Below are positions 43,440 to 55,695 of a stretch of 62,000 nt of DNA, in pieces (the first letter of the stretch is position 1; each line of letters begins with the position of its first letter). The DNA comes from Adiantum capillus-veneris. Lineage: Eukaryota > Streptophyta > Polypodiopsida > Polypodiales > Pteridaceae. The notes beneath the pieces were generated by a model. It did no database searches. It worked only from the letters and a program-made list of their open reading frames with translations, and was not told where the DNA came from. The stretch spans positions 145,003,350 through 145,065,349 of the forward strand of contig CM043949.1 of NCBI GenBank assembly GCA_014529385.2, read 5' to 3'. A program made the translations under genes and the position numbers.

Positions 43440-46010
43440 ATTTGATGGGCTGAAATAGTCTTTGGGTTTACCGTGGCTGGTGAGGTGGTCTTTAAGTGCA
43501 TGTAGAGATTTCTCATATTTGATGCGTCTTTCTTTGTTAGGGACTTGCTAAAACTGAATAGTGGTTTTTTTTAAAAGTTCGATGGCAGAATAGCCAACAA
43601 ACATTGATGTCAGATTGCTGATCACTGGCCCAAAAATATTTGTTCACCGTGTGAAGAATCCTGTGTAAAAAGCCTCTTCAAATGCCAACATATTGCTTGA
43701 TGGCAGGAACACGCATCTGGCGTAGAAGCCGTAGAGGACTTGTTCTAAGGGTTTTCTACTCGGATCATAGCATAAACCTTTGTTACCTTCTAGGAAAGAC
43801 ATCCATGGGCCTCTTGCTTGCTCTGGCTTATGAAAATCTTGAATGCATGTGAGCAGCATTCTAAAGTTTTTATAGAGCATTGCACATGAGAGGTCAAGGA
43901 GGCTTTTGAAGAAGTTCATGGTGCTCGTTAGGGTTTTCCACCATGTAGTCCTCCGTTGCTGGTCTCTGCTCTGGAATGGCATTCTTGGGTAGTTGAGCCA
44001 AGTTGGTATCTTCTTCCTCAATGCATCATGTGCCTGCTATGTCCTTACCCTTGGTACAGGACAGAATGTAGGGTCTTTCTATATTGTTGCAGGTGCTCTT
44101 ATAAACAAACTGAGATATTTTAAGTTCTTGTTGAGCCAATTATTTCTCCATTTGGGGTGGAGGACTTATGAACCTTCTTCCTGCATATCCTTGTAAAGTC
44201 TTTCTTTGACTTGCAGTAGCTTCATCTTTATCAAAGGGTAGGGCAGACTGCTGATGCCATTGAGCATTGATTTTGTTGAGAGTGAGCTGGATTATATTGA
44301 CTAAGTGGATAACTCTCAACTCCCAATCTATTGTTGCTTTCCATTCAACATCTACTTCATGGACAATCTGCTCTTTCAATGCATCTTCTTCAACTTTAGA
44401 ATGTTGGACCATGGTCACTTGTTCTTCTTTAGTGATTGGCAACTGATGATATTTATGTGATTGGTTGGTCAGAGGTTTTTGCCTCCTCTTAATCTTCAGT
44501 ATGTCCTCCTCTCAAGAGTTGGTTAGCTCTTTTCAAATCCTCTATCTCCTTTAGCAATTTCTCTTCTCTTTGTACCTGCATTAAGGCAAGGTCTCATCTT
44601 TGTGCCTGTTCAAACTTCAACTCAAGTTCCAGGTCCTTATTTCTCTTTTCCAAAGTCTTGTAAACTTCATCTATCCCCTTGAGTGAAGCTGTGGTTGGAT
44701 TTTCCCTAATCTTCCTTAGAAATGCCGCTTGGTCATTGTTTCTTTGCTCGGAGTATTGCGGTGAGGCATTAGCTACATCTAGCTATACTTGGATCTTTTG
44801 GACTGACTCAGTAGTGATTAAAAGCTCATTGGTCACTGTTGTCAGCTGTTGGTCCTTTCTTTTGCATGCATCTGACAGCTTTGTGAGGAGCTCCCCTAAA
44901 TCTTCCATCTCTTTCTGCTGCCTTTCTTTGACAATTTGGTGTTGTTCTGCTTTATTTTTTAGTTTCTTGATCTGTCCTTGGAGATCTTCAATGATGATCA
45001 TCCTATCCTTGAGGTCACCTTGTAGAGCATCCATTACCTGTTCCAGCTCTTTAGCTTTGGAGAAAGTGCTACTGTTCGTATCTTCTCTATAATCATCTGC
45101 ATCTTCTTTGCATACTCATTAATCCGAATGATGACCTCTTGCATTGCTTCGCATTCTCCAGGTTGTACTTGAGGTTGCTTAGAGGTTTTAGCAAATTTGG
45201 TTTGTGGCACTTTTAATGGTGCACCGGATTTTGCTTCTGGCCTTATATAGCTGGTTCAAATGATTCTTCTTGAGGGTTTGTGGTTGTCTCAGTTGATTCT
45301 TCTTGGGTTGTTGTAGAAGGTCCACCTTCAATTTTTTATGTTCCCTTGGGCTGTTCAAAATTGGCCTCTTCCTTTTGCTTCCTTGCCTTCATTGGGTTTA
45401 GCAGTTGGTGAAGGGCTTGGACTTGGCATGGGATGGTATTCGTGCTTTGTAGTGGGTGAAGTGGGTCTTGGAAACATCTCTCCTGGTTAATGATGTGGTT
45501 CACTTTGTTGTGAGGCTTCTGCTTGCCTTTGTTGTGCAACCAATTCTTCTCTTGCTTTCCTTTACACTTCTAGAATTTCCTATCTCTTCAAGGCCTCAGC
45601 TTCTGTATACATCCACTCAAGTAAATCCTTGAGATCCTCTGGGACTTTCTTTGCAGGGTTCTTGGTCCTTGGACCCTTGATCTCCCTCGAACTCCATGAT
45701 TTTGGGTTTTCTCTTGCTCTTTTGCTGGATTCTTTAGTGTCTTTCCTTGCAGCTACATCATAAAATTTCATGGGTAGCAGTTGTAACTCCACCTAGTGTC
45801 CATGTTCACTCTTGAACCTGCCGGTGAAGACTCTAGTGTTTTTTTGTTCTTTGGATAGGTAGGTTGGCTTTGCCGTTTTCACACAGCTTGGCTCCAACAA
45901 GTATGGTGGTAACTATTGCAGCTTTTCTTTCTGAGATATCCTCTCTTTGACTTCTCAACCACTTGCACTACACCTATTAGGAGAATACAGTGTCAAAGCT
46001 AGAAAATTCC
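43440..46010 (-). pseudogene. Gypsy-T coiled-coil ORF, copy I (decayed, reaches the PPT)
   Basis: The open pieces are 45792-45580 (LPMKFYDVAARKDTKE), 45539-45336, 45034-44783 (MDALQGDLKDRMIIIEDLQG, a coiled coil), 44442-44140 and 44021-43644. Copy I lacks the middle domain seen in copy II (SMIKEDGSAQ to PPRYTTPN). Copy I shows that this ORF runs almost to the polypurine tract. I do not recognise the family. Its size and coil content would suit a structural role. Confidence 0.55.
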
Positions 46011-48131
46011 ATGGATTCTGCTCTGAAATGCACCGAGTCTGAATTGTTGGCAAATGATGTTCATTTTGCTTCAAATCAATTTTGGGGCATGCATAGAGAT
46101 CAAAATCATGCAATCCAAGTAAAATTTGTAACTAAAGTAAATAATCGTGATTATTTAGAGCTGGGGGCTTTTTTGAATTTTTTATATTTTTTGCATCATA
46201 GGCTTGAGACATGCATGTGGCATTTAGATACGTTGAGTGAAGTGTGGGCTCATTTGAGTGCACAAAGTGAAAATGGTGCCAGATTTAGGCTTCAAACTTT
46301 GAAGAAGTAGATATAAAGGAATTTTAGGTTTTTGTGATCAAAATTGATTGGTAGTCTTGGAACATCATGTACTTTGGTCCCATAAGATCAAAGTTGAAGT
46401 TTGGAGTCATTTCGGTGAAAAAGTAAATAATTGTGATTATTAACTTTTTCATCAAATTGGACATTTTTGGTTGCAATCTGATTCTGGACATGATATAGAG
46501 CCTCTTTGTGAGATATGGGGTGATTTGGATCAAAAAATGTGACAATTAAATTTGGACAAAAGAGCCTTTAGTGCATTTTTTAACAAAATCTGTGATTTTC
46601 TTGATCTTTTGGGCTCAAACTTGACATATGGCATGTCATAGATATGTACAAGTGATAGATGAAGTGAAAAATAATTTTCAAGCCAAGTGTGCACAAAAGT
46701 AAATAATCGTGATTATTAACTATAGTCACATTTTTACATGAAAAGATACTTTTCTGACCTACACGTCTTCATTACACCTAAAGCAAGTCCTAAAATGAAT
46801 TTGGTAAGGTTTGGTCATGTTGGCATCACTTTGTGCTCTTGTTGACTCTAAAATCACCATATTTTGTACTACTTGGTGTATATAGTTTTTTGGTCACTTT
46901 TGAAGCCATGGACTTGTCCAGTACATAGTCGTGATGTTGCTCATCCAGTTTGGGCTCATTCGGAGTCAGTTTGACTTCATACGTCAAATTTGACACTTTG
47001 TAGTCTTCAAGATATTTCCTCCTGTTTGAGAGCTTTCCTTGACTATTTTTTTGAAACCATATAGGTACATTGTGTATAGACCTTGTCTATAAGCTACCCG
47101 TGGAGTCAGAATCCAATTTTGGCATGTGGCAAAAGCCTAGATTTTTTACTTGGGACCCCCTCAACCCCTACCAAATGGTAATCTTATGATATGGAAGTAT
47201 TCTACTATATAGGGACATGCTACAGTTCAAGTCTCGTCCAATTCGGTTGAGTTGATAGGCCGCTATGGTCATTTTTGTGTCGTAGAAATTCGTGCACAGC
47301 TGGGATTCTAGGTTTTTTTTTCTTGGGCCTAGAATTGCTACCCGACCGTATAGAAACGCTCTTTGATAATTCTAGAACTAACCCTCATGTTTGGTGTGAG
47401 ACAACGCTGAAAATGGGCGACTGTGGACTTTGGAAATCGCGCGTGAAGAAGGTAGAAAGCTCTCTCCTGCTAGAGTGACTAGTGGAAATGAGGTGATTTT
47501 GGCTACCTTGGATATCTATACTCGGACTTCCCAAACTATTTTTCCTTAGAATTCCTTGTTATTCCTACTAGGCCGTGAAATCTACGTTAGACTCAAAAAT
47601 CTCCTGAATTGGATTCCGTTAGCTCATCCTGTCAGAATTTGCAAAAGTAGGCCTTGGTGGCTTAATTTAGGCTCCTTGCTTCCGTTTGTCGTTTTGATTG
47701 AAACTTTTTGTGCATGTATGCCTTGTTCTTTTGATCTTCAGTGTATTTTCAGTTTTTTCATCAAAGCTCATTTGCTATTTATTATTAAATTTTGACCTGT
47801 TTATTACAAGAATCAAAGAAAATAATAAAATGCACTAAAGAAGCAATTTGAAAAATCAACAATCAAGAAAATCCATTGAGAAACACTCCTTAAATATTAC
47901 TTTTTGGTGGACTTCTCCATTTTTGAGCTCCAATATCAAGAAAAATGATGAAAATAAGTAAAAAGGGCGATTACTGATGTATTTTCTTACAGTATATACA
48001 CTATTTACACTCATCACGGAGATGTTATCAGTTGAAATTTCCCTATTGATGATTTTTAAGGGCATTATAAGGTATTTTTGCAAAAATACACGTTAACATC
48101 CAGCTTGTTTTTTCCTCTTCAAACATTGCCT
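46011..48131 (-). other. Gypsy-T non-coding spacer, copy I
   Basis: It aligns with 19210-21167. Palindromes GTAAATAATCGTGATTATT-type lie near 46135, 46421 and 46696, again about 280 bp apart. The left part holds the uninterrupted counterpart of the TTAA insertion site of copy 1 (around 46020-46060). Confidence 0.65.
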
Positions 48132-49500
48132 TTAATTACTGAAATTCCCTTCCACCCCTCCTAGATGGAGTACTCCGGGACGACTGTGTGCATGGGTTGA
48201 ACAATTGCATCTATGCATATCCATGGTTGGCTCTATTATGATTTGAAGATCAATGCAATTCAAACCAGTATGTTGTGCAAGAGTTGAGTCTTGAGTAGTT
48301 AACTCAAGGGTTTTCATGGTCAAGGTTTCCTGTTGATGTTTTGTAGATAGAAGATTTTGTAATTTATATGCTCTTTGCCTGATTTTACCATCTGGTTGGT
48401 TTTGCACACTGATTTCCTGAGTTGTAGGTATCAACGATGGCGGTTGCTGAGATTTAACTATCCCTTGGTATCTTGGTTGAGTGTTTTGAGACTTAACTTT
48501 CCACTGCTTCATCGGCTTTACAGTTTGTGGAGAAGATAAATGCTCCTTTTTTCTCCAAACCCATCTTTTGTTAGTTTCCCTTCTCAAAGATATTTTTTTC
48601 TGAGTCTTTAGATGTGAAACTTTCTTCGGTATGGTAGATGAGTTTTTAGGCACCCAAATTTGAGACGGCTTGTCCTTGAGTTGTGCTTTTGGTACCCAAA
48701 TTTTCCTAACTCCTTGCATGCTACTTGTAGCATATGTTTGTCTAGAGGATGAAGAAGATTGCTCCCTGGTTTCTTTTGTGTGTAATCTCTCTTCCATTCC
48801 TCTTTGCTCGGTGCAATTGGAACAATGAGTTTTCCTCATTTAGGTGATAGCTTGAGTTGATTGGTGTCCCAATCTGGTACTGCCTTGTACGGCAGCATCC
48901 ATGAGATTCCAAGAATCATTGTTTCATTCATATGTTCATCTGGTATGCATAAAAATTGATGAGGGAAAAAACATCCTTGTACTATCACATTCAAGTTGAC
49001 TACTCCTAAGGCTAGTGTTGGGTTTTTATTGCATCCATGGATTTTATTGATATTCTCGACGATGTGAAAGATTGATTTGTTTCTTTCTTGTACGTGGAAT
49101 GACTGACTGCATTCATTCAAGTTCCGATATCTACCAGTGCATTTGTGCTATGATTGTTCAATTGTACTTTGATACGAAGGTCCATTCCATCTAACCATTC
49201 ATCATCCATTAACATTGCATCATTCTTCAATTCCCATATTCTTTCATCTAGTTCTAAAGTGTTGATGGGAATAGGAGTTTGTTGACATTTGAAAGAAGAT
49301 TTTCTCTTAAGTACCCAAAATTGAGCTTCCTCTTGGGCTTCATCAATAACTTGTTCTTGTTTCATCTTTCTCTGCTTTGATGCATGCATCTTCTCTAGAA
49401 AATCATTGGTTAGTGACAAATGGTACTTCTTCAAGGGACATCCACTAATCCAGTTAGCCATTGGTTCACCATCTAGAGTGGACAACTTGGTTGCTCCACT
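48132..49500 (-). pseudogene. Gypsy-T post-integrase tail with retropepsin-like domain, copy I
   Basis: Frame pieces 49485-49117, 49120-48836 and 48839-48132 make a protein of about 450 residues. It starts STLDGEPMANWISGCPLKKY, then has a basic stretch, then NALVDIGT (D-x-G), then CIPDEHMNETMILGISWMLP (ILG box). The tail has three W-V-P-K or W-V-W boxes (KIWVPKAQ, QIWVPKN, KRWVWRKKE) and ends GGVEGNFSN. A TGA follows DIGT at the same place as in copy II. This is the better preserved of the two. Confidence 0.65.
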
Positions 49501-49672
49501 TGGGGATATATCTTCAATGAAAAACGGTCCATTTTTCCTTTTTCTTGAACTTGGGAATGTGTTGCTTAAGGGAATACACTAAAACTAGGTCCCCTTTTGT
49601 GAAGATTTTTGTGACTAAATGTGAATAAAAAAGTTGTTTTTGTTTCCGTTTTTGTGCATAGATGTAAGCTAA
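49501..49672 (-). pseudogene. Gypsy-T integrase C-terminal end, copy I
   Basis: It aligns to 22690-22860 (integrase C-terminus) and is cut at 49672 by the inverted-repeat element. Confidence 0.65.
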
Positions 49673-49783
49673 GTTGCAATGTACGTTATATGATATACGT
49701 ATAATACGCTTTAAATGGGCGTATTATACAACACCTATATTTATTCGGCCGTATTATATTGTGCCACATAAGCAAAAACACCG
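49673..49783 (+). repeat. Left terminal inverted repeat of the hAT-like element
   Basis: It aligns to the reverse complement of 55696-55806. The last shared block is cgtattatattgtgccacat. Confidence 0.75.
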
Positions 49784-50030
49784 TATCGTATAATTTCTTA
49801 GAATTTTGATCGAAATAAATATTTTGAACGAAATATAGCCCTATATATACCATGGAAACGGGCTATTTTCCTCATTCATTGATCTCTCTTCCCTCTTTTC
49901 TCATCTGTAGGTGAGCTTTACAAAATTAGAAAAAAGTTCAAAAACCATTTTGAATTTAGTTATATAATATTTTTAGTGAAAATGTAGAGCTTAGGATATA
50001 AAGTTAAATTTGTTTAGTCTTTATCTTCTC

Positions 50031-50575
50031 TGTGTGAAGTATATCTTACAATGGGAGGTAAATTAAGTAAAGTAGTTAGTGATTACTTGTCTTGTATAGA
50101 GGAAACTCACACTTGGAAGTGATTTAAGATAGTTAAAGTTAGCAGTTATTTGCTTTGTGTTGAAATGTTCACACTTAGAAGTAACTTAACTTAGATAATT
50201 AAAATTAGGAGTTACTTGTTGTGTGTTGAACTATGTTCACACCTAGAACTACCTTAGGTTAGATTTATCTAATGACTCTCTATCATGTGTACAGTAATAC
50301 TCACACTACAGACAATTTAGGTAGGAAAATAATAATATCTTGCTTTGTATAGAGGTATTCTTACACCTAGAAGAGATTTAGATTAGTGAATTTTGATTGC
50401 TTGCCATGTGTTGAGTTACACTCACACTTGGAGGTCATTTAGGTAGGTTTTTTAAAGATATCTTTCTTTGTGTAGAGTGTACTCACACTTGACAGTCCTT
50501 GAGATAGATTAAGAGATTTATTTATTATGATTCAGGTAAAGAGTAAAAGCTCACACTTGAAAATTTGTTTAGTTT
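50031..50575 (+). repeat. Degenerate tandem repeat, ~62 bp, about nine units
   Basis: A unit with tcacacttggaagt and a tagrttag tail recurs near 50040, 50107, 50170, 50240, 50303, 50362, 50422, 50482 and 50553. It lies between the left end and the transposase start. Confidence 0.75.
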
Positions 50576-50687
50576 TTTGTATTTATAATTTAAAGAGGTT
50601 GAAAATTTATGTTTTTTTTTAAACGTTGACAAATAAAGTAATGTAAATGGTATTAGAGTTCGATTTTAGATGTGTATTTAGTAATTA

Positions 50688-52440
50688 GTGATGTTTGAGT
50701 TTGTAGATCTTAAGAAGATGGTGAAAGGATATGAGTGGAACTACTTAGATGAATTGGTCAGTGGAAAGACTACATCAAAGTTGATGTGTAAGACCTGCGA
50801 CCATAATTTTATTGAAAATGCTCACAGGATAAAAGAACATGTGTTCAAAATTTCTGGAAACGTGTCAGCTTTCAAAACCCCCCCAAGAGGTATTGAAGCG
50901 TGCCTTCCCGAGTGGGCGCTCAGGGAAAAGAGAGTACATCTTGAGGGCAAAAAAAAGGGAGGTCCCAAAATGATGGCTCCATCTATGGCTAGGGAAATGA
51001 CACTCGAGAATGATCAAAACCCTCCCTCGACCCCTACTCAAGGTCAAGGAGGGTGTCATTCATCCTTTGTTGGGGCTTGTAGCTCTAATCCTACCGCAAG
51101 CTCTGCTAACATAAGCCGAAGTGAAGCATGGGCTGGAGGAGAACCTGGACCAAGTGGTCTTACTTTGCATCAAGAATTTGATAAACAATGGCTGCTTGAA
51201 CTCCATCTTAAGTGGATGCAAGCATTTGTTGCATGTGAAATTCCTTTTAATATCATTCGAAATCTTATCTTCAAAGATGCTTTAATGAGCATAGAAAAGA
51301 AGAGTTTTTGTGGTACCTAATTATAATAAGGTGCATATAAAATATTAAGATAAAGTGAAAACTACATCAGAGAATATTTTAAAGCACACAACTCTTGATT
51401 ATGTACCACATTATGGATGCACAGTCGTTGTTTTTAGAACAATGTCTCCAATAAAAAATTTACAGATTTTTTGTGTGACCCATTTTGCGACAGCGTATTA
51501 CATTCTCTCTACACTGTATCAGGTTAAAGCAGCCCTTGTTGAAATAATGGTAGATAGAAGATGGGACATTTGGCTTGATAAATATCCAAGTATGAACCTG
51601 CTGCTTCCAAATGCTATTAGCTTTTAAACTCTCCTGTGTTTTGGAGAAATGTAGACAAAATTGTTACTGTCACAGAACCCTTCACTCATCTAATACGATT
51701 AGTAGACAAAGAAGCCTCTATCTTTGGATGGGCTTACTGGTCCATGCATGAAGCCTCTTGCAAGTTAAAAGACTGTACATCTTATGCAGGAAAAGAGAAA
51801 TCCATGATGATGTCGTTTGTCAAAAGACGATGAAAGCAACTACACACTCCTTCACATGGAGCACGGTTTGTCTTAGATCCCAAGTTCTAGATGCACGAGC
51901 AATATTCAAACAATGAAGTGATTAGTGATTTCAAGAAAGTGTGTGCCCAACTATTAGGCAATGTGGATGGACAAGTGACATACACATAGAAGATGACATA
52001 TACTAGCAGAGAAGGAATGTTTGGGGATCCTTGGCATATAGTTGCTATCAAGACGATGAGCACACCAGTTTGGTGGAGAAAAAGTGGAATTTCAACATGT
52101 GGCTATGAGACTATTCGTTGTTTCCGCCTCAAGTGGTAGTTGTGAAAGAAATTGGTCTTCATTTTCTTTTGTGCATACCAAAAAACAAAATTGATTAAGT
52201 CCTAAACGAGCTGCGAACTTGGTGTTTGTATTTTGTAACATGCGACTTATGCATAAGCCAACAAAGTTAGCCACATGTGCCAGAGAAGAAATCTTCGTGC
52301 ACTTTCAAACACAGAAAGCAATTGAAAATGAGATGTGTAATGGAATGGAATGGAACCCGGAAGATATTGATCAGGAATGTTCAGATGTCAAAGAAATTGA
52401 TGACATGGTGTCTGTGATTGAGGGGACGGATGAGCTATAA
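50688..52440 (+). pseudogene. hAT transposase, BED finger, broken
   Basis: The first 210 codons (50688-51320) contain a BED zinc finger (CKTCDHNFIENAHRIKEH) and the start of the DUF659 region (FVACEIPFNIIRN). After a deletion and stops, pieces of the catalytic region remain (HFATAYYILSTLY, 51480). The C-terminal dimerisation block reads STPVWWRKSGISTCGYE and RNWSSFSF with stops, then 52219-52440 (NMRLMHKPTKLATCARE). The enzyme moves the element by cut and paste in the nucleus. The DNA-binding finger is intact, but the core is partly deleted, so this copy is inactive. Confidence 0.82.
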
Positions 52441-53849
52441 AGTTTGTACTATATTATCAATTAATTTTGTTTTGAAAAATTTGTGTGGAGATTAGCTTCA
52501 CAATCACTTGCTCTCTCTCTCTTTCCTCTCTCACTGTCTCTCTTTCTATCCATATTCTTTCTATCATTGTCAAAAAGAGGTAGGGAGAGAGAACAAAGCT
52601 TACACAATTGCAACAACATCCGACATGTTCATTTGTTCCAACAAATAAAGATTTACATATCAAAAAGAGGTTTAAGTTACAAATATTGAGATTTAAGATA
52701 CAAAAAGAGCTTGATATTGTTTGGGAGATTTAATTTAAATCATGGGCTTGATCTCCTAAAAGACCAGATAAACAAAATTTTGAATTTATGAAGGAATCAC
52801 TTGGACCCACATTGCCTATCTCTTCTTTGACAATAGGCACATATCTTTCCATATACCATGCCAACTTTCTTTCTAGCTCTACTGTACGCATGCATCATGG
52901 TTGGGGTCTCTCCTTGACTTGCCAAATACACGCCTTGGGTTGCAAGCTGCTCAATGACTACTCTTTCTTTGGGAAAATATGTGTAACCTCTCTTGCGAGG
53001 AGGATCTTCTTGATTGGCTTCCCGTGCATGAATCTTCTCGTTTGAGCGTCCTTTGCCAATGCATCCTGTAGTTGGACAATTGTTCCAATCTACTTTGAGC
53101 TTCAATACATAATAACAATAGCGTTGTTGTAGCACAAAATAAATTGCCACTTGATTAATATTTGGTGGCTATCTGTACACTTGGATAAATTTTAAAAGGA
53201 TATTTCTTTCAAGGACAGTGTGTTGAAAATCTGAAACTTTAAAGGGAGCGGAAGCATTGGCATTTCCACTAACTCAAAATAATGTATTGCGTACAAAGTG
53301 ATTTGGGCATAACTGTCTGCATTGCCTGTAATTCAATGGCTCTCATTGAAGTTATGATTCGTCTTCTTCGGACGCAACAAAGCGCTAAGATCTCCTTAAG
53401 CCACCCGAATATCTTCCTCTTTGTAAATTTGTTGTGCCAATGCATGATTAAGCGAAGGATCATTAGGATACTGTGCATTCTAGTCTCGTGAGCAATATCT
53501 TCCATACCTGAAATGCAAAACAATACACTTTGACGAGACAAGTCTTAGCACTTAAAAAAGAGAGATGGTTTAGAGGATCTCAGCTATCCAACTTGAAATA
53601 CTTTAAAACCTTAACTTGAAGAACTTTTAAGACATAACTAAAAATACGATTAAAGTTCTAGTCTGAAATATCACAACACATTGCACACCATTAATGACAA
53701 AAAATATTGTTACTAGTCTAGTCATCAACATGACTCAAGCCAGATTCGATTACAACATGATAACATTATGAGCTCCATTCAAACAAAGGATTAAATCCCA
53801 TATTTTAGGCCTATCTAAGGGTTTGGAGAATTTTCCACTGGCAAGATGT
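52441..53849 (-). other. Weak minus-strand frames, possible further exons of the kinase-like gene
   Basis: A good acceptor (ttttgcatttcag) precedes a frame at 53514-53269 with NDPSLNHALAQQIYKEEDIR. A second frame at 53150-52797 has KERVVIEQLATQGVYLASQGE and CAYCQRRDRQCGSK. These could be downstream exons of the kinase-like gene but match no family I know. A short CT-rich tract is at 52510-52560. The rest is AT-rich without features. Confidence 0.3.
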
Positions 53850-55113
53850 TTATTTATGTTTCTTAAAAAAATTACGCTTGAGAACCTCAGAGGGATCTGG
53901 AATACACGCAACCAAGCATCTACGAATACATGATAGACTATATATATTAGATGCTTTGGTGAAAAAAGGAGGATTGGTGCTGATATTTTTAGCAGCAGTC
54001 CATGGATAATCTCGCGCGAATTGAACTCTAGTTTGAGGGGTGAGATTTGGCAGCTTGGGAAATGTTGTCAAAGTGTTTGATGGTGTACTTTGTCTCCAGT
54101 CCGCCATTTCAGCATACACTCCACACTCGACAAAATGTAGTAGAATATTTCTAGTGTGTAGATCATTGTGAATGAAGTTCTCACTATGCACAAATTTCAT
54201 CGTCTACACAAGAGCGTTGCAGATCGGCAAAATATTGTCTATGATTTGTTGTGCAGTTCTAGATGTGTGTTAAAACTCTCTTATTGCAGGCTTGCTTCCA
54301 TCATGATGACGTGCCTGAATTCACTGCTCAAGGTGACCTCCATTCCAAAGTTTGAAGATCAACATAGGCCTTTTTCGATAACGAACAAGAGCACGTGGCA
54401 ATATCATGCCACGATGCTGAACAGTAGTAGCAGTTGCTTCCTCTAGCACAATTTGTAATGTCGGCTTGCTTTCAAGCTGGTCCTTTTAGATCTTTGCCTC
54501 ATAGATAGGATTTTTGAAGAGAGGATGGGCCACTGAAACTTTCTTCACATTTGAAAAACGTCCTTCACCTAATTGGGGTGCTTTGTAAGTGAAAGATAGA
54601 ATGTTCCCCAAGTAAGTGTAGGACAGGAGGACATGTAGTATCATCCAGGTGTACAGCCAAGGGCTTTGCATATGAAGGACGAGGCACATCCTGTTCTATA
54701 CTGGGACGTTTTGAAGAGCCTTCCATCTTATCCTTGCTCTTCAATACTGAATGTAACTGTGCCACAAGATGCATTCGCTTTTTGATTCCAGGTTTGGATT
54801 TGATTTTTGGATGAACCATAATCTCAAAGCTTCTAGTGATGTGGCCTAATAATTGATTTAGTGTGTTATACATTACTCCATTAGTGCGCACAGCTGGGTC
54901 AAATGACACAGGGAATGCACCACGCATTTTTAATCGACAGTGTTCCACAAGTTCAATTATGAAATCATCAAACTTTTCCTGTAGTGGATCAAATGCTGGA
55001 TGCAACTGATCGTCTGAAGCTCCATAGAGAGACAAGACTAGAGCATCACAAATGATTTTACGATGCTGACGCGTTAATTTTGTCTCTACCATGACTGAAG
55101 CCTGAAAATACAT
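53850..55113 (-). pseudogene. Protein-kinase-like gene inside the hAT-like element
   Basis: The frame 55113-54565 gives a 180-residue N-terminal part without a known domain (STIRQHRK-like start, basic KSKPGIKKRMH). The kinase fold follows: a glycine loop (LGEGRFSNVKKVSVA) at about 54580, then a catalytic loop (VHSENFIHNDLHTRNILLH) near 54180. Next come ADWR in place of the DFG motif, and SNIYSL near the end (about 53930). A frameshift lies before the loop, and at least three stops lie between the lobes. Missing DFG suggests little catalysis. Either it was captured by the transposon, or it is a host gene remnant overrun by it. Confidence 0.65.
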
Positions 55114-55199
55114 GAAGCAAATATAAATGAGGAAAATCTAGAGCAAATATAAATTTGACATATATGACTGTAAATAGCTCTAAATAAAAACACTTTATG

Positions 55200-55450
55200 G
55201 AAAATAATAACAACCAGTAACAAAGACCTAAAGATTTCATGGACAATAATAACAACTAGTAACAAAAGACCTAACATATATAATTCCTCCGTGTAGTGCG
55301 ACACGGTGGTCAGCAACACCCAGCGACAAAAAAATGTATAATACCAATCTCTCTGTAGGGTGACGTGGAAGTCATCAACTGTCAGAGACGAAGTATTAAT
55401 AATACCTAGCCCTTCTTTATAGTGCGACATGGTGGTCAGCAACAGCTAGA
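55200..55450 (-). repeat. Degenerate ~63-bp repeats near the right end of the hAT-like element
   Basis: gtgcgacacggtggtcagcaac near 55297, a diverged unit near 55359 and gtgcgacatggtggtcagcaac near 55422 are 63 bp apart. A second pair, aacaacnagtaacaaa, is near 55208 and 55248. Confidence 0.65.
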
Positions 55451-55695
55451 GATGAGACATCAAATTTTAATAAAAAATTAAATTGATTTCAAACAAAAGT
55501 AATTTTAAACTATTTTAGAGTTTAAATGATTTTTGAATCATAAGAAAATTTATTTTTTAACAATTCATGACATAGAATACCTTTTGTGATGAATAATGGT
55601 GTCAATAAGGCGCGTTGCCCCTATCAATAGTTTTTGTACAAAGTATTTTTGGATCGAAAACAATTTCGATCAAAAAACTAGGAAAATATAAGGTT

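Larger units (their letters stand above)
43405..49672 (-). mobile_element. Gypsy-T copy I, 5' part lost
   Basis: Read on the minus strand: end of the integrase (49672-49500), tail with retropepsin-like domain (49485-48132), spacer (48131-46040), coiled-coil ORF (46010-43440), PPT and the shared LTR. All parts align to copy II. The upstream part is replaced by the hAT-like element starting at 49673. Confidence 0.75.
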
